A stretch of DNA of 64,000 nucleotides from Epiperipatus broadwayi (lineage: Eukaryota; Onychophora; Udeonychophora; Euonychophora; Peripatidae), in contig JAQFVV010000277.1 in the NCBI GenBank assembly GCA_028023455.1, positions 246,001 to 310,000 on the forward strand. Direction: 5' to 3'. The notes under the pieces were generated by a model. The model was not told the DNA's origin, did no database searches, and saw only the letters and a list, made by a program, of their open reading frames with translations. Numbering within the stretch: position 1 is the stretch's first letter; the number at the start of each line of letters is the position of its first letter. Shown here piece by piece: positions 20,712-33,246 of the stretch. Made by a program: the position numbers and the translations under genes.

Positions 20712-21061
20712 TTAATAAATAATCTTACACAGAGGCTAAATTCACCATATAATAGTGCCACTTAATGCAAGACAGAGTAATCAATGGATGCAGGTAGATT
20801 TGTGCATAAAATCCTTATCAAGTGCCTACTCATCCAATATCTCCAGCTTAGTTTTTAGCTTGTGGCTTTCATCAGTGGGGAGTCTTGAATCTGAGAGCAC
20901 TGCTAATGCTAGTTAACTATAAACCTTCCTGCATTTATTGATTATTGTGGCTTGCACTGAGTAGCGCTACTGTATGGTGAGTTTAGCCTCTGTGTAAACA
21001 GCTTGTGTGAGCATAAAGAATGGTGATCATGTGATATTTAGTGGTTTAATAAATAATCTTA
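20712..21061 (+). mobile_element. FB-A palindromic retroposon, copy C
   Basis: TTAATAAATAATCTTA is perfect at 20712-20727 and 21046-21061 (16 bp). The insert begins CACAGAGGCTAAATTCACCA and has arms with AATGCAAGACAGAGTAATC and TTTGTGCATAAAATC. Its one-sided tail carries GCATAAAGAATGGTGATCAT then GTGATATTTAGTGGTT. The core is shortened on the right side. It lies just past the foldback at 20455-20703. Confidence 0.85.
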
Positions 21062-21717
21062 TGACACTGTTATCTTAATCAAACAGAAATGGTATTTTTA
21101 TGAATTTAAATCCCATTAATCGTGAACTTTATTGTGATATTTTCCTAGAATCATTTGATCATAATAAACATTGAATCTCTAAATATGTCAAGTCAATGAT
21201 ATATGATTTGTTTGAATAATCAATAAAAATATTCATTTATTAAATATGCTGCTTTTTATTTTACAATCAGGAAACATTATACAAACACATTAAGGACAAG
21301 ATGGATAGAAATTTACTTAATTTTATTTGATAAACCTTGGCCCAATGCTTTCATTACAATCATAAATTGTAAAAATAGCTTCTAAATTATAATGCATAAA
21401 TATACTGCACACAGAGCCCTCTATTAAACTAATTCTTAAGTTTTTTTTAATATCTAATTGCTGAAAAGAAAACAATGAAATTGGATATTAGACAGCATGC
21501 TAATTTTACATGTCAAAGTGAAAAGGCGAGTGGTTTTGTCTCCAAGTTATCTTCAGGGTCATCTCTGAATCAACATGTTATGTAATAAGAATTTAGCTAC
21601 CAACACAAGAATGTTAACACATTAGCATATCTGGATCATAACCTGCAACATGAAATGTGATGCAATATATTTTCCTTCTTACTTTTCTTATGTATTGATT
21701 TCTATTTTTACATATCA

Positions 21718-22041
21718 TGCCATTTACAACTTTCTTAAACACTTCAACAAGACTGATTTTTGTATCAAAACTTTATTCTTAAAGTTTCGACTATCCTGCA
21801 GTCATCATCAGAGCTCTTTATAATCCTATTTCTAAAACCAATTGACAAAATATCAAAACTTTATTCTTAAAGTTTTAACTGTCTTGCAGTCATCATCAAA
21901 GCTCTTTAGAATCCTATTTCTAAAACCCAAATAGGATTGTAAAGAGCTCTGATGATGACTGCAAGACAGTCGAAACTTTGAGAATAAAGTTTTAATATAA
22001 AAATTAGTATTGTTGAAGTGTTTAAGAAAGTTGTAAATGGT
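21718..22041. repeat. Foldback with an internal 88-bp tandem duplication
   Basis: The outer arms are CCATTTACAACTTTCTTAAA, CACTTCAACAA and TTCAACAATACTAATTTT-type sequence. The inner arm, CAAAACTTTATTCTTAAAGT then TTCGACTATCCTGCAGTCAT, occurs twice on the left (from 21763 and 21851, period 88) and once inverted on the right (GATGATGACTGCAAGACAGT). The extra copy would give two alternative hairpins. Confidence 0.75.
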
Positions 22042-23440
22042 ATTAAACATGAAATGTGCTTTGCATTTTTTTCTGATCATCTTCATTGCTCTTTCTGCCA
22101 TCACAAGAGCTTGAAAAATATCTTTAAAACACTCTTGCAATTTATGGCTTCACCACATACATAATTTGAACAATTTCAAATGTTTCAGTGGCATTTTTTT
22201 CCAATTTAAAATAAATTTAATGTTAGCATATGATTACATAGTTCCATATTGCACTAAGATACATAACACATTGACACATTTTATGTTGCAATTCATGTTC
22301 CAGACACATTAGTATCTTAAAATTTTTGTGGTAAACAGCTATATACTTCATTACTATCTAACACATATATTGATTCAGAGATGTAGCTGCAGCCAGCATT
22401 AGAAAATATATGTTCTGTAATATTTATACTATTGTTTGGTAGCTTACATTTATAAATGATTGCTTTGTTTAATTTTCTAGATAAATCACCTCAGATGGCA
22501 TAATCCATTATGAAGTCTGTTTAATATGTCCAATGGTCAATCATCATGGTAAGATTTTTTACCCTAGAAATGACTATCTGATAATTTTCCACATTGTCAA
22601 CATTGTGCAAGAATTACCATTCAAAATTTGTTATTCATATTTGCTTCTTTTATTAATATTAACTTGATCCAATATTCCATTAAAGATTCCCTTGATTAAT
22701 AGTACTGATAATCACCATTATTACAGCTTTTCCTTCTTCAGGTAACCTATACCTCTACCCACTTGGAAAACCTCGTTAATCCTAAAATATCATAATATTC
22801 CTCATGAGTATTACATTCCTTCTCGAACAGCTATTCTTGATTATTTCCTCTTTCTTGTGAAAATGAAATCTCTAATAATCGGAAAATTATTATAAATACA
22901 TTACCTGTAAAAATGATTAAAAAAATAAGAATCTACAACCGATAGCTGCTGACTGTATACCATTAGAAAATGGCAACTTTATTATTTCTCTAGCCAACTG
23001 TGTAATCTTTGGAGATATTAAAGAATAGTGAATAGCAGTTCAAATTTACTTCCATGATTACCGTTCTGAATTATTAATAAGAACAATAGTGGCAGTGCAA
23101 ATTGTAAGATCCCATTTCTGAATTATTTATTATTAGTGAGCTCCATATTAACTCTCATGATTTCAAATTTACAAACACTTTGAGTTTCTGACATATTGGT
23201 AATTATCTCTATATAGAATATTATAAATTTCTGAAGTTATAATCTATTCGACCAATTGAATGGAAGTGTTGCAATCCAACAGTAAATATGATGCTCAAAC
23301 ATCACTTGATACCTCAAATAACTGCACTATTATTTTATCATAATTTAACATTGATTATTAATCCAATTTAATTACCTTTTTAGAACAAGCTATTTGGATC
23401 ATGGACAATTATCAAGTATTATCCTTTTTCTTTCTTCATG

Positions 23441-23505
23441 TGTCATAGCATCAGCCGGGAAACTAACCCGCAACCCGGGCAACTGCTTGTAAGGAAGTCC
23501 TTTGG
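23441..23505 (-). repeat. tRNA-like hairpin element, partial
   Basis: GTGTCATAGCATCAGCCGGG, then CAACCCGGGCAACTGCTTGT AAGG, is the T-arm/anticodon half of the elements at 48.3-48.7 kb. The D-arm half is missing. Confidence 0.5.
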
Positions 23506-25189
23506 TTATAGAAAATAATATCTAATGCCTAGTAATCTTGACTGGCCTCTAGAAAGACAACTTAATTTGCATTAAGCATGCAAATTTCAAATGGATTCTG
23601 TGCCAGCTCATAAAAATATATATAAAACAGAACCAATAAAAAATTTTAAGATCCATAGTACTGTATGCTGTAAGAATTCATTGTTTATGATACAATATTA
23701 AATTCAGGATGCAATAACCACAAATTCAGGAAATGGCAAATCATAATAAGCCAATACAGTCAAACAGAAAATAATACATGGGTACTACTAAATTACATTG
23801 ACTGCTTTCCACATAATCCACACACATTAAAAACATTGAGTTATATGTGCATTTATTTTTAATCAAAAGAAAATTTTAAAAAATGATGGTAGCTTAATCT
23901 GCATATAAATTGTATTAGATAGATATCAAAAGTTGTTAGTAATTGGGCACAGGTGTGAACTTATATTCAAGTTGTCAAATTTAGTGAAACAAATTGCTAG
24001 TAAGAGTATTCAAATGGTTATTTGCTCAAATCATTTGATATTTGAACACCTGCAATAAAAAGTGAGATCTGACCAACACTTTTGGCATTTGAATTCATCC
24101 TTTTACTATTACATTAAATCAATCACATGAGGAACAGGTTAGGATCAAGTGGGATAAATAATTCAATTAATTAGTTTATAAGCATTTTTCCGTCTTTGAT
24201 ATTGCAGACACTAATGTCAACTATTCCTTAACTGTAAAATAAATCTTTGATGAAATGTTGTCTTGCGTCATTTGGTACAATGACTACGAGAATGGCGAAC
24301 ATAGGAGCTTAAGGCCCACAGGCCATGCTCGGTTGTCATTTCCGGCGCTGAATTACTTACTAATCTTCGAATAATAAAGCCATTGTTATTTTAATGAAGT
24401 GTTAATAAAAATTGAACATAAAACAAAAGCGTTATCTACATTTAACGCCATCAGTACCATTGTCAAAATAACACACTAATGTAGACTGTTATCCCCATTT
24501 ACAAATATCCCTCCAGCTACGCATAATTATTGTTGTAAATAATAAAATAAATGAAGTGTGACGTAAACAAACAAGTTTCTTTGCAAACATTTAATAAAGG
24601 AAAGACAATTGTTTAGTACATAAAATAAACACAGTAGGGTTTTTTTTTCTGTCTATAAAAAAAAAAATTGTCAAAGACACTCTTTAATTATTTGCACCTT
24701 GAGTTAAAAGACGCGGGACTTCGTTAACTTTATTTATATATATTTTTCGTTAACTTTATTTAAGAACGTTTTATATGGAAGTTACAAACTTGGTTTTTTT
24801 TTTTAAAAAAAAAATCGGTATCCAAACAGCAGAACATATTTATTCAAACTTAAATTAGATCATATAATACAAATTTTAAAATCTACAAGAGTTTTAAATT
24901 ATTATATAAAACATTTTTTGCAACCTGAATACATTTATTAGTGCAAGCAACTAATTTAGCATTTAAATTACTTTTTAATCTAAATAACTTCACATTCTCG
25001 ATTACTTTAAAAGTATTGAGTGAAAGTTTTAACAATAATTTTTTATATCTAAAAGTACATATGCAAATTGGTAATTATTCATTTAATAATAAAAATTTTT
25101 AAAAAATAAGTACTTATCAAAAGTTTATAACCTCTTGAACACTTGGTTACGAGTTTGCTACAAACTTCTAAGTAACTATTATAATATAA

Positions 25190-25470
25190 CTTGAGTAACC
25201 GATCAAAGACGCCATATTTAATGTATTTAAAAAAGAGAACCGACAGATGTCGCTGTAGTCAGTAGGGCAATTTTTACTGGCTCCAGCTTTATAGCAGCCG
25301 CTCTGCATAAGTGTAGGAACTGCATTTCTGGTTCTCGTTTTTCATTAACTTGGAATATTATATACAAAATGTTAACCCAATGTGTATGATTAAAAATCTC
25401 TCGAGAAAGGAGGTGAAAACCCAGCTGTCAAAATATTTGGGTGCGTCTGCAGTCCTCCAGGTATTATTTT
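25190..25470 (+). promoter_or_regulatory. Possible promoter/non-coding first exon
   Basis: This segment is richer in CpG and G+C than its surroundings (ACCGACAGATGTCGCTG, AGCAGCCGCTCTGC, GGTGCGTCTGCAGTCCTC) and free of the window's repeats. It ends in a good plus-strand donor, CAG|GTATTA, with GT at 25461. No start codon opens a useful frame before the donor, so it could only be a 5' UTR exon of an unknown plus-strand gene. It could also be part of a promoter region that also serves TMTC4 about 20 kb away on the minus strand. Both are inference from composition. Confidence 0.2.
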
Positions 25471-27065
25471 GACAGTTTAAATTTATTGATATTTCAAAAT
25501 GTGAGTTAATATTGTGCTGATATGAAATCTATTTTTAGATGAAATCTTATTCATTTATATTATTTTGGTTTGGCATTGTTATTTTCATATTAAACTTGTG
25601 TTTTTGTTAACTTAATATCCGAGTTTTTAGATGTAAAAGATTTCTATCTGTGTTTATTTATTTCCATGTCATTTTATTTACTTTTCATTTCAATTAACTG
25701 ATATATTTTTAATTAGAAATAAACCTTGAATAGTAAATACTCTTTGTAAAATATTCCTTTTCATATTGATAATCCCGTATAATGTTAATTTTTTATTCAA
25801 AGTTCCGCCTCCAATTCTATAAACGGAAGCTCTGGGGATAGGATACCAGAGAAAAATTATTTCTTTCGGGGTTTTTTTTTTTTTGTGTGTGCTTTTCTGT
25901 TTTAACTTACAACGGATAAAAAAATTATCAATTTTCTCTTTTTAATGTATATATATGTTTATTTGTTTTTTAATTTTTTTTTCTTATTAAACGCATCGTT
26001 TCAAACAAACAAAAATAGATACTATTTTGTTACTTCTTACGATTAGATACTACTGCGCTTCGTAAAAATGACCTAAACATCTGAATAATTACGTTTGGCA
26101 AATATTTATTCACAACTTCTATTTCTTACTTTATAAATATTTGATTTTTTGTTTACATCGTCTATAAATGAGTAAAATAATTATCGCAAGATTTTTTTTT
26201 TAAACCTCCAACACAAACATTAAAAAATACTCTTGCAATTAATATTTGTAACGATATTAATCAATAAATTTCATTCGGCTTTCATTTCATACGCTAAATT
26301 ATTGAGATGAATTATTATTTAAATTAGCGGAATAAATAATGTTAAGAATTAAAATATAAACATTTTAAAATTTGCATCTAATTAAACAAATAGAAAAACT
26401 TTGCACTACACCTCCAGTTTTAATTATTAATAAATAACGATTTCATTCATATTTTCTATGGTGGTTATTTTAAAAGCTGACTTTGAAATTTTCACTTAAT
26501 AATAATAATATAATAATAATTTACGTTAAATGTTAGCAATGACATTTACAAAGATGAAACCAGTTCGAGAAACTCAAGCAGTCCTGTTTTAACATTAACT
26601 GCGAGTTTACGTTTTTCTTCTACTGTAAACAGTTTCATTTACTATAAATGTATCTATTTATATTAAAAATATTATATACGCTAATATCGGTATGTTTGTT
26701 GTCGCGAAGTGCGCTATTTAAAGAATTTGTAGCTTTTGTTATTTAATGAATGATGTCATTTATTTCAAGGGTATTATTATCTTCCTGTTTTGGAGCTAAC
26801 TTGTCGTAAATTGTCTTACATTTTATATATGTTTATATGTTAAAAATTATGCAAGCGGTCAAACATTAAAGAAAGAAAGAAAAATACGTGTATTTGCTTT
26901 GTTTTTCCTACCTAATCATCTATATTAATAGTGTTACTGGTTGCCGGACATGACTTTAACTACATGTTAAAAAGGAATAATATATATTTATTTAATATTT
27001 GTGATAAAGTTAAAATATATATTGTTTTATGATTATTTGCTTAAATTATAGCGATTTTAAAACAT

Positions 27066-27420
27066 AATCATCATCATTTTCAGCGATTAACGATCCATTG
27101 CAGGATGAAGTTTTCTCCAAATTTAATCTGCTTTCTCCCATCTATAGCCTTTGCACATCACACCAGTATAATTTATTTCATCTATTCATCTCACATGTGG
27201 TATCTTTCTAGGTCTTTTAAATTCTTTTGAGATCCATTTACAATTCCAACTGTTCATCTATCATCATCCCTTCAGTCTTTTATTCATTGATGTCAGTAAT
27301 ATCTATCTGCTTTCTCATCCATGTTATATATTGTTTTTATTCCTTTCTTGTTATTCCTAACATGCATCCCTCCATACCATTGAGTGATCTGATGTCACAA
27401 TTGGATTTGTGGAGGTTGTA
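27066..27420 (-). mobile_element. RTE-like 3' end fragment
   Basis: CATCATCATTTTCAGCGATT, GATCCATTGCAGGATGAAGT, CAGTATAATTTATTTCATCT, TCACATGTGGTATCTTTCTA and CATCCCTCCATACCATTGAG follow the order of the longer copies. It is truncated at the 5' side. Confidence 0.65.
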
Positions 27421-27723
27421 ACAGTAGTGTTTTTAAATAACATCCTATCAGGTGGTTGAATTGAAAAAAACACTATTATTATTCCAGATGTCGCTCACAA
27501 GTGATAATGGAATGATTCTAGAGGCAATTAACTCTTCAGTCTGATTTTGATAAGTGTGTTTCCTTTAGGGTTCACAAAATGAATTTAAAATGCACTGAGG
27601 GATTCACCAAAAAGACATAAGAAATCAGTTAAGAAGACATATGCTAATTTTCCCAGAGTCCCCACATTACTTAGGGTCCACTAGCAGATTAGGACATGCT
27701 GCAGGTCTTGTGTGCTTTTTTTA

Positions 27724-27808
27724 ATGTGTCAAGCCAAGAAGAAAACCCTGAGACAACTGCTTGTAAGGCAGCTGTGTTAACCACTCGGCCACCAACGCTT
27801 GACGACAT
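27724..27808 (-). repeat. tRNA-like hairpin element
   Basis: The minus strand reads GTTGGTGGCCGAGTGGTTAA (A box), an anticodon loop CTTACAA (Val-UAC type), and a damaged T arm (CAGGGTTTTCTTCTTGG). It is bracketed by the inverted repeat GTCAAGC/GCTTGAC. This is the same architecture as at 6981 but with a different anticodon. It is a tRNA-derived repeat, not a usable gene. Confidence 0.6.
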
Positions 27809-28241
27809 GTTATTTTTGTAAATCTTTTTATTTTTTATTAGAGGTAGAATATACAAACAACCATTACTAAAATCTTTATTACATTGACTATCTTGACAAA
27901 ACCTGGCTAAGCCATTTTAAGTTAAACACCATATTATAGTTATGTGTTTATATATTCACATAGAATAATGTTTGACTTTTTGCAAACTGTGATTAATCAA
28001 CAATTTTAGAAGTTGTTTTTTTTTCAAATAATGAAGTTATATCCTTTAAATTTACTTTCAGTATATAACACTGTATTAACAGTAAAGTACTTTTCTTCCT
28101 CTTAAATGATGAAGGCTTCATTTAGGATTATTTTTTTATTATCAAAAGAAGAGAGCACTGGTTAAGATATTTGACCATCAAATTCATTCACAGAATATCT
28201 TTTTTAAACAAGTTTCTATCTTACAAAGGCTTATCCTGCTC

Positions 28242-28650
28242 AATAACAACACTATCTATAAAAATAATAATATAGGCGCTATTGCACCTGAATGCAAAGC
28301 TATTTTATGCTTAAAACAAAATAAAAATTAAACTATTCTGCGAGCGCTTTCAAGAGACGTGCTCTCATTATCAAAGCTCCAAGTGAATTAATGATATGCA
28401 AATTATGTAAAGTCTAAGATTAATTGCTCCATTTTCTTGAAATCGTGAGGCATATGTCCTTGCAGTTGATGGCGTTGCAATCCATCGCTATGTAGCAGGC
28501 CTCCTTCACTTTTCTTTTCAAATCGTGCCTCTCTCTGCAGACAAGGCTGACATAGCTTTGCATTCAGGTGCAATAGTGCCTATATTATTATTTTTATAAG
28601 TAGATTTTTCTCACAAAGTTTTTGAATTATTTTTGAATAACAACACTATC
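28242..28650 (-). mobile_element. Truncated Penelope-like element with 15-bp target duplication
   Basis: AATAACAACACTATC flanks the insert perfectly (28242-28256 and 28636-28650). On the minus strand, from about 28551 down to 28430, one frame encodes the end of a GIY-YIG nuclease domain. It reads LVCRERHDLKRKVKEACYIA, then INCKDICLTISRKWSN, and matches the fragment at 60.3 kb residue by residue. The 3' UTR follows (CTTTGATAATGAGAGCACGT, CTCTTGAAAGCGCTCG). The outermost 47 bp are present inverted at both ends (28256-28302 and 28552-28600, TATAGGCGCTATTGCACCTG). This partial terminal inversion is a known oddity of Penelope elements. The element is 5'-truncated and dead. Confidence 0.7.
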
Positions 28651-29809
28651 GTCAACATAATTTTTTTAGGGTTATCAGGATTGAAATCAACCATCTCCCA
28701 AAAAGAGAAAATACCATTGATAAGGATTATAAGATTAGTTCCTCAATTTGGGTGCATTTTTCTGGGAGTAAAATATAAGTACCTGATGATCTTAATGATG
28801 CAATATTATTTTTAAAACACGTGATCATTTTTGTATCCAGAAAACATTTTATATTCAATATAATTGATCAATAGTGCATTATTTTAGCCACAATTACGTT
28901 TTGGGTATTTATTAAGCATGTATAATAAAACAACTAGTCTCCATTCTAGTACCATTTACTCTAATTAAGTGGAGACCCACTCTTGTCTTAATATATTGTT
29001 TAGCTTGAAGTTTTATGATTTGTTATTATCATTAAATTGTAGATGATATTGCAATCATTGCATGCAAGCTCCCACTAAAAGTTTCAGTCTCGTTAACTTT
29101 CATTCTAACAAGAAATAAAGGACTTCCAGGTACAATGTTTAGTCTATTTTCCTTACATGCCACGACCTAAAATCAATGTTCTATGCAACTTGGGGACGTT
29201 GTTTTCAATTGAATATTTCTAAGCAAGTTTAAGATTTTGAGAGGTAATAAGTCTATAGCCAGCCTAGCCAATCACTCGGTTATTAATCAGTAATTAAATA
29301 TCCTATTGTTATTAGCAGTTAAAAAACAAAGGAAACTATGAAAAACACCTCCCCACAATGCAATTGAATAAAGTGGCTTGGAGAGATTGTGAAGGATCTT
29401 TGCTTTACATTGGATTATTTTATATGGTTTTAAATTTTATTTTTGTTTAGTAAAAATGAAAACAATTGTATCCATTTAAAAAAAGTTTCAAAAGTTAGAA
29501 CATCAAAATAAGCAGATTATAATGAAAATAAAGTTAGCTGCTATTGTAGTGCGATGGAAAATGGCTTCTCCATGAATGAAGGCAGAAATTTTTGTACAAA
29601 AGTTAAAGACCCAGAAACTATGTTGGCCAAGTGAAACATTTCTTCATTCCAAACTCCTTGCATACATCAATACGCTCATGTATTTTGTATTCCTTATTAT
29701 CCAATTATTTTTCTAGCCCTGGTTCATTTCTTTTTTCTTCCTATTCCAATTTAATATGAACTATTTTGATAATTCCATTATCCTGTAATCATATTTCACA
29801 ATTTCATTC

Positions 29810-30025
29810 ATTCATCATCATCATTTTAGTCATTATCAATTCACTGATGCAGGTCTCCTAAAATTTAATCAATTTCTCCAATCTCTTCATCTCCATATCA
29901 CTCCAGCAAACTTTTTTAATTCATCCATCATGCAATCTTTTTCTAGATTTTTTACCTTTTTTTTTGAGATCCATTTAAGGCTTCAACTGGCATCACGTCC
30001 AACCCAACTCTTCTATTTCATTGTA
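29810..30025 (-). mobile_element. RTE-like 3' end fragment
   Basis: CATCATCATTTTAGTCATTA, TCAATTCACTGATGCAGG, CATATCACTCCAGCAAAC and GAGATCCATTTAAGGCTTC match the RTE-like tail. It abuts LINE-Z-like sequence near 30025. Confidence 0.6.
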
Positions 30026-30410
30026 ACGACCTAAACAAAAAATCATAAAATCTCTGTCTTATTTTAATCCTCTTTCAACATCTTAAACTCAAAAATCAAT
30101 TACTCAATACTCTCATTCCCATTTCCACATAAACTACATTTACATTCCAAATCTACATGCCACTTTCATCTTCTTTTTTTTTGGTATCTAAAGTTTCCAC
30201 CCTTTTATCAAATAATAAGTTCCTTTTAATGTTATATATTATTTTGTACTTTATATAATTTTTATTCTTATTTAACTACAAACTATTTTTTTATATTCAT
30301 TTCATTTTTCACAACTCTATTTTTTTCTCTCTATCTAATATATCTATACTCTGTTCCAATACCTCATAATTATGTTGTTATAATACATTCTCATTTTATA
30401 AATACATGGG
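30025..30410 (-). mobile_element. LINE-Z-related non-LTR fragment with zinc knuckle
   Basis: The minus strand near 30150-30030 reads CSLCGNGNESIE, a stop where His is expected, then LIFEFKMLKED. This is the C-x2-C...(H)-x4-(C) knuckle seen in better copies at 39.1 and 46.1 kb, with the second Cys changed to Phe. The rest up to 30410 is decayed. Confidence 0.45.
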
Positions 30411-30940
30411 AGTTAATTGTCTATGCTCTGTGTATTTTAATGCGCTGGTAGAATGCTCGACTCTGTATCTAAGGCCCTTGTATTGATTTTAGTTCTGAAG
30501 CAATAAAATCCATTAATATTTTTATTTTAATTGTCTATCTATTAATTTTGAATCTTGTAAAATTTTTCTTGCATGATGTAGTAATCTTTCATATTTCTAT
30601 TACATTCATTGAACCATCTGTTTGGTTGGTTGTTTTTTTTTTTTTTGGTACTTTTGAGTTTTCAAGTGAACCAAGATGGCAGCCCGTATTTTTTGCTAAA
30701 TTTACAGTTTTGACCCCCCCCCCCATGCTTACAAAAAATGCCTCTTAGGAAACGTAATATTTAATATTTACATTTTATTTTTCATTACTGTTATTTTAAA
30801 AAAAGAAATCATCATGGAAAAATTAATTACAGTATTTACAATTTACTTTTATCTTTTTTGGATTAACTTATTAACAGGAAAATGAAATATATATATATAC
30901 AATATTTACACTTTATTCATGTCATCAGCATGCAATCTTA

Positions 30941-31042
30941 TCATGGACATAATGAAGACTTTTCATGAGGGCTGGATCCAGTACTTTGTAAATAGTCCAC
31001 AATATCACTTTCTGTGACAGGAAAGTCCCAAATTTTTATCAT
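30941..31042 (-). CDS. Short open frame (33 codons), unrecognised
   Basis: The minus-strand frame MIKIWDFPVTESDIVDYLQS then TGSSPHEKSSLCP ends at TGA (30943-30941). Its composition (acidic, amphipathic, no runs) looks more protein-like than the surrounding AT-rich frames. There are no clear splice sites, so it may be a remnant of an old transposon protein or an exon of unknown identity. I cannot assign a function. Confidence 0.2.
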   Translation of the reverse strand: MIKIWDFPVTESDIVDYLQSTGSSPHEKSSLCP

Positions 31043-31369
31043 TATGACAATTTATTAAAAAAAAAATGCTGACAAAAAGAAACTCACTGAATTGAACCAA
31101 AGTACGGTAGTGTTAAGAACATCTTGTCATCATCCACATTATAACATAAGTAAAAAATAAATAAATTGAAATAAAGCTTATTAATGAAATTTATCTGAAT
31201 TTTTTTTTTAAATTTAACAGTCATATTAATTTTGTTTATTTGAAAATTCACAAGTACTATTCTTTTTAAATAACTTTTTATGTCAAGTTTTCATTTGAGA
31301 AATGTGAAAAATTAATGTTTATAATTGACATGCATTACAATTATGTAGTATGAATTATTAATAGTTGAG

Positions 31370-31440
31370 ATTTTGTAGGCATCTTGTAATCACTGATTAC
31401 TTAAGATTACACTAGATGGCACTAGAGTGGAAAACTGTTT
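31370..31440 (+). repeat. SINE-A 3' fragment
   Basis: GCATCTTGTAATCACTGATT, ACACTAGATGGCACTAGAGT and GGAAAACTGTTTCC are the family 3' module. Confidence 0.55.
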
Positions 31441-31767
31441 CCCTTTTTTATACTACTCTTGTTTGAAAAACAATAGAAACAACAATTTCCTGCTATTTAG
31501 AAATTTTTTGGAGGTGGGGAAGGTCATTTTTTCACCCATTACTTTAATTAAAATGCTATCAATTATTGTTATTTTGTTTATCAAATTTTTATTAATTAAC
31601 AAAATTATCTAAATGAGTAAAAAATAGGAAATAAATTTTTTTAGTCCTCACAAGCCAATAAATGTTCAGCCTAATTAGAACCCCCCCCCCATTGTCTTTT
31701 GAAAACAGTGGAAGAAATCTTTGCCCCATAATGGAATACATATAGTTTATTTTACCCTTCAATTTAT

Positions 31768-31990
31768 ATATCATCATCTCAAGCTGTTATTGAACTGTTG
31801 CAAATCTACCCATGTTTAACCTCCTCCCCCTTTTTTTATTCTTTATCATTCTCAAAATTTCATCCATCTCTTTCAAATGTCATCTTCCTTTACATTTCTT
31901 ACAATCTCTTAGAATTTCCTTTAGAATATAAGTTGTTTGTCTATTTAATTAACCTATTCATTCAGTATACTCAATGATTACTATAATAAA
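31768..31990 (-). mobile_element. Degenerate RTE-like 3' fragment
   Basis: CATCATCTCAAGC, CCATGTTTAACCTCC, CATCCATCTCTTTCAAATGT and TTACAATCTCTTAGAATTTC weakly follow the RTE-like tail order. Confidence 0.35.
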
Positions 31991-32510
31991 TAGAGGGATT
32001 TGAACTTAGCATTTTCAGTCTAAATTCATTCTTCACCCCATCACAAACAACCAATACACATGATCACATACATGTAAAAAAAATAAATGATCCCCAAATG
32101 TATATATTTCATGCAGAATCAGCAGTCATCAATTGGGCCAGATCATAATCTCCCATATATACACCTGGGTCTCATTTTATGCAGTAGATAGGTTTCTCAG
32201 AAAACACACCCAAAAGAAATTGCACAAACTTAGACTTAACTTACCTTGAAAAATGGGGGATACATACTGTAATTTTTCAAAAAGCACATAAAAGCTAAGC
32301 AACAACGTAAAAGTACTTTAAAATTCGCATAAAAAAAAAAAAAGAAAATATGACTAATAAAAAATTTCAGATTTGAAAAAATTGATACAAGACAAACTTT
32401 TTTTATTAACTACAGTATTTAATTTTATTCAAAACAATATATTTTTATGCGTAATTTAAATTTTTTCATACATGTACAGTATTTTAACCATTATCACTAT
32501 TTGAGATATC

Positions 32511-32570
32511 AGATTCATCATGATGTGATATGATGTGAGGTACTGTAGCTTCTCCTTAAACGAAGTCAAG
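32511..32570 (-). mobile_element. LINE-Z 3' tail
   Basis: ATGATGTGATATGATGTGAG, TACTGTAGCTTCTCCTTAAA and CGAAGTCAAGAGAAAAT are the 3' end seen at 36994 and 45842; only about 60 bp remain. Confidence 0.55.
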
Positions 32571-33246
32571 AGAAAATACAACTAAAACATTTTCCAATCG
32601 CTGTTGATTCTTCCCATTTCGCTAAGCGATTTAAAATTGAAATTTTTGTTTCCAAAGAGATTCATTTTCTTGGGTGTTTTTTTTCTCTTCATTATAGTAA
32701 ATTAAAGGTTTAAAATAAAAATAAGAGCTTAGACTTGCGATAATAAAAAAACATTGACTCACCACAGTTGGGAAAAATTTAATTAAAACTAACAATTAAA
32801 AATTAAATTCTTATTTTTGTCTTTAATTTTTTAATTTTCAATTTTGTTTAAAAATCAAATTTCATTTCACATCACCTTAATTTCAGATCACGTTATGTAA
32901 TTTTTAAATTGTTAATTACAATTAAAAATTAGATTTTAATTGTCAAATTTAATTGTGCCCTCCACTGTTACTCACCTTTTAAAAATAAACTTGCAGATAC
33001 TAAATGATTAATTGATTACGTACTCTTTTTATAAAAAGCAAAAATAGAACGTGATTTAAAGTGCAAAAACAACAACATACATAGTATTTTTCATCTATAA
33101 CATTTGAACAGATTTACATTATAGTCTTGTAAAATTTAACGTGTGTATATAAAATGGGGAAATTCTGATTTTAAGTGAATTATGAACTTCTTTATTGCAT
33201 AAAATCTATTACAGTACTATTATAAAGCACTGAAAATATTGAAATT

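Larger units (their letters stand above)
22050..27060. other. Low-repeat stretch, no confirmed gene
   Basis: This is the longest part of the window without a FB-A, SINE-A, RTE or LINE-Z copy. It holds a tRNA-like fragment (23441-23505), CpG-bearing patches near 24260-24360 and 25190-25460, and T/A homopolymers at 24790-24815. I found no protein exon, but this is where a promoter would be easiest to imagine. Confidence 0.4.

Noticed and set aside
21853-22140. 95-codon minus frame
   Set aside because: It runs through the arms of the 21.7-22.0 kb foldback; the amino-acid order simply follows the hairpin repeat.
24280-24540. A minus-strand TMTC4 first exon ending at a GTAAGT (24358-24353)
   Set aside because: The donor matches, but the last exon bases (TTA) are poor and no promoter or transcript evidence exists; left as a possibility only under the promoter finding.
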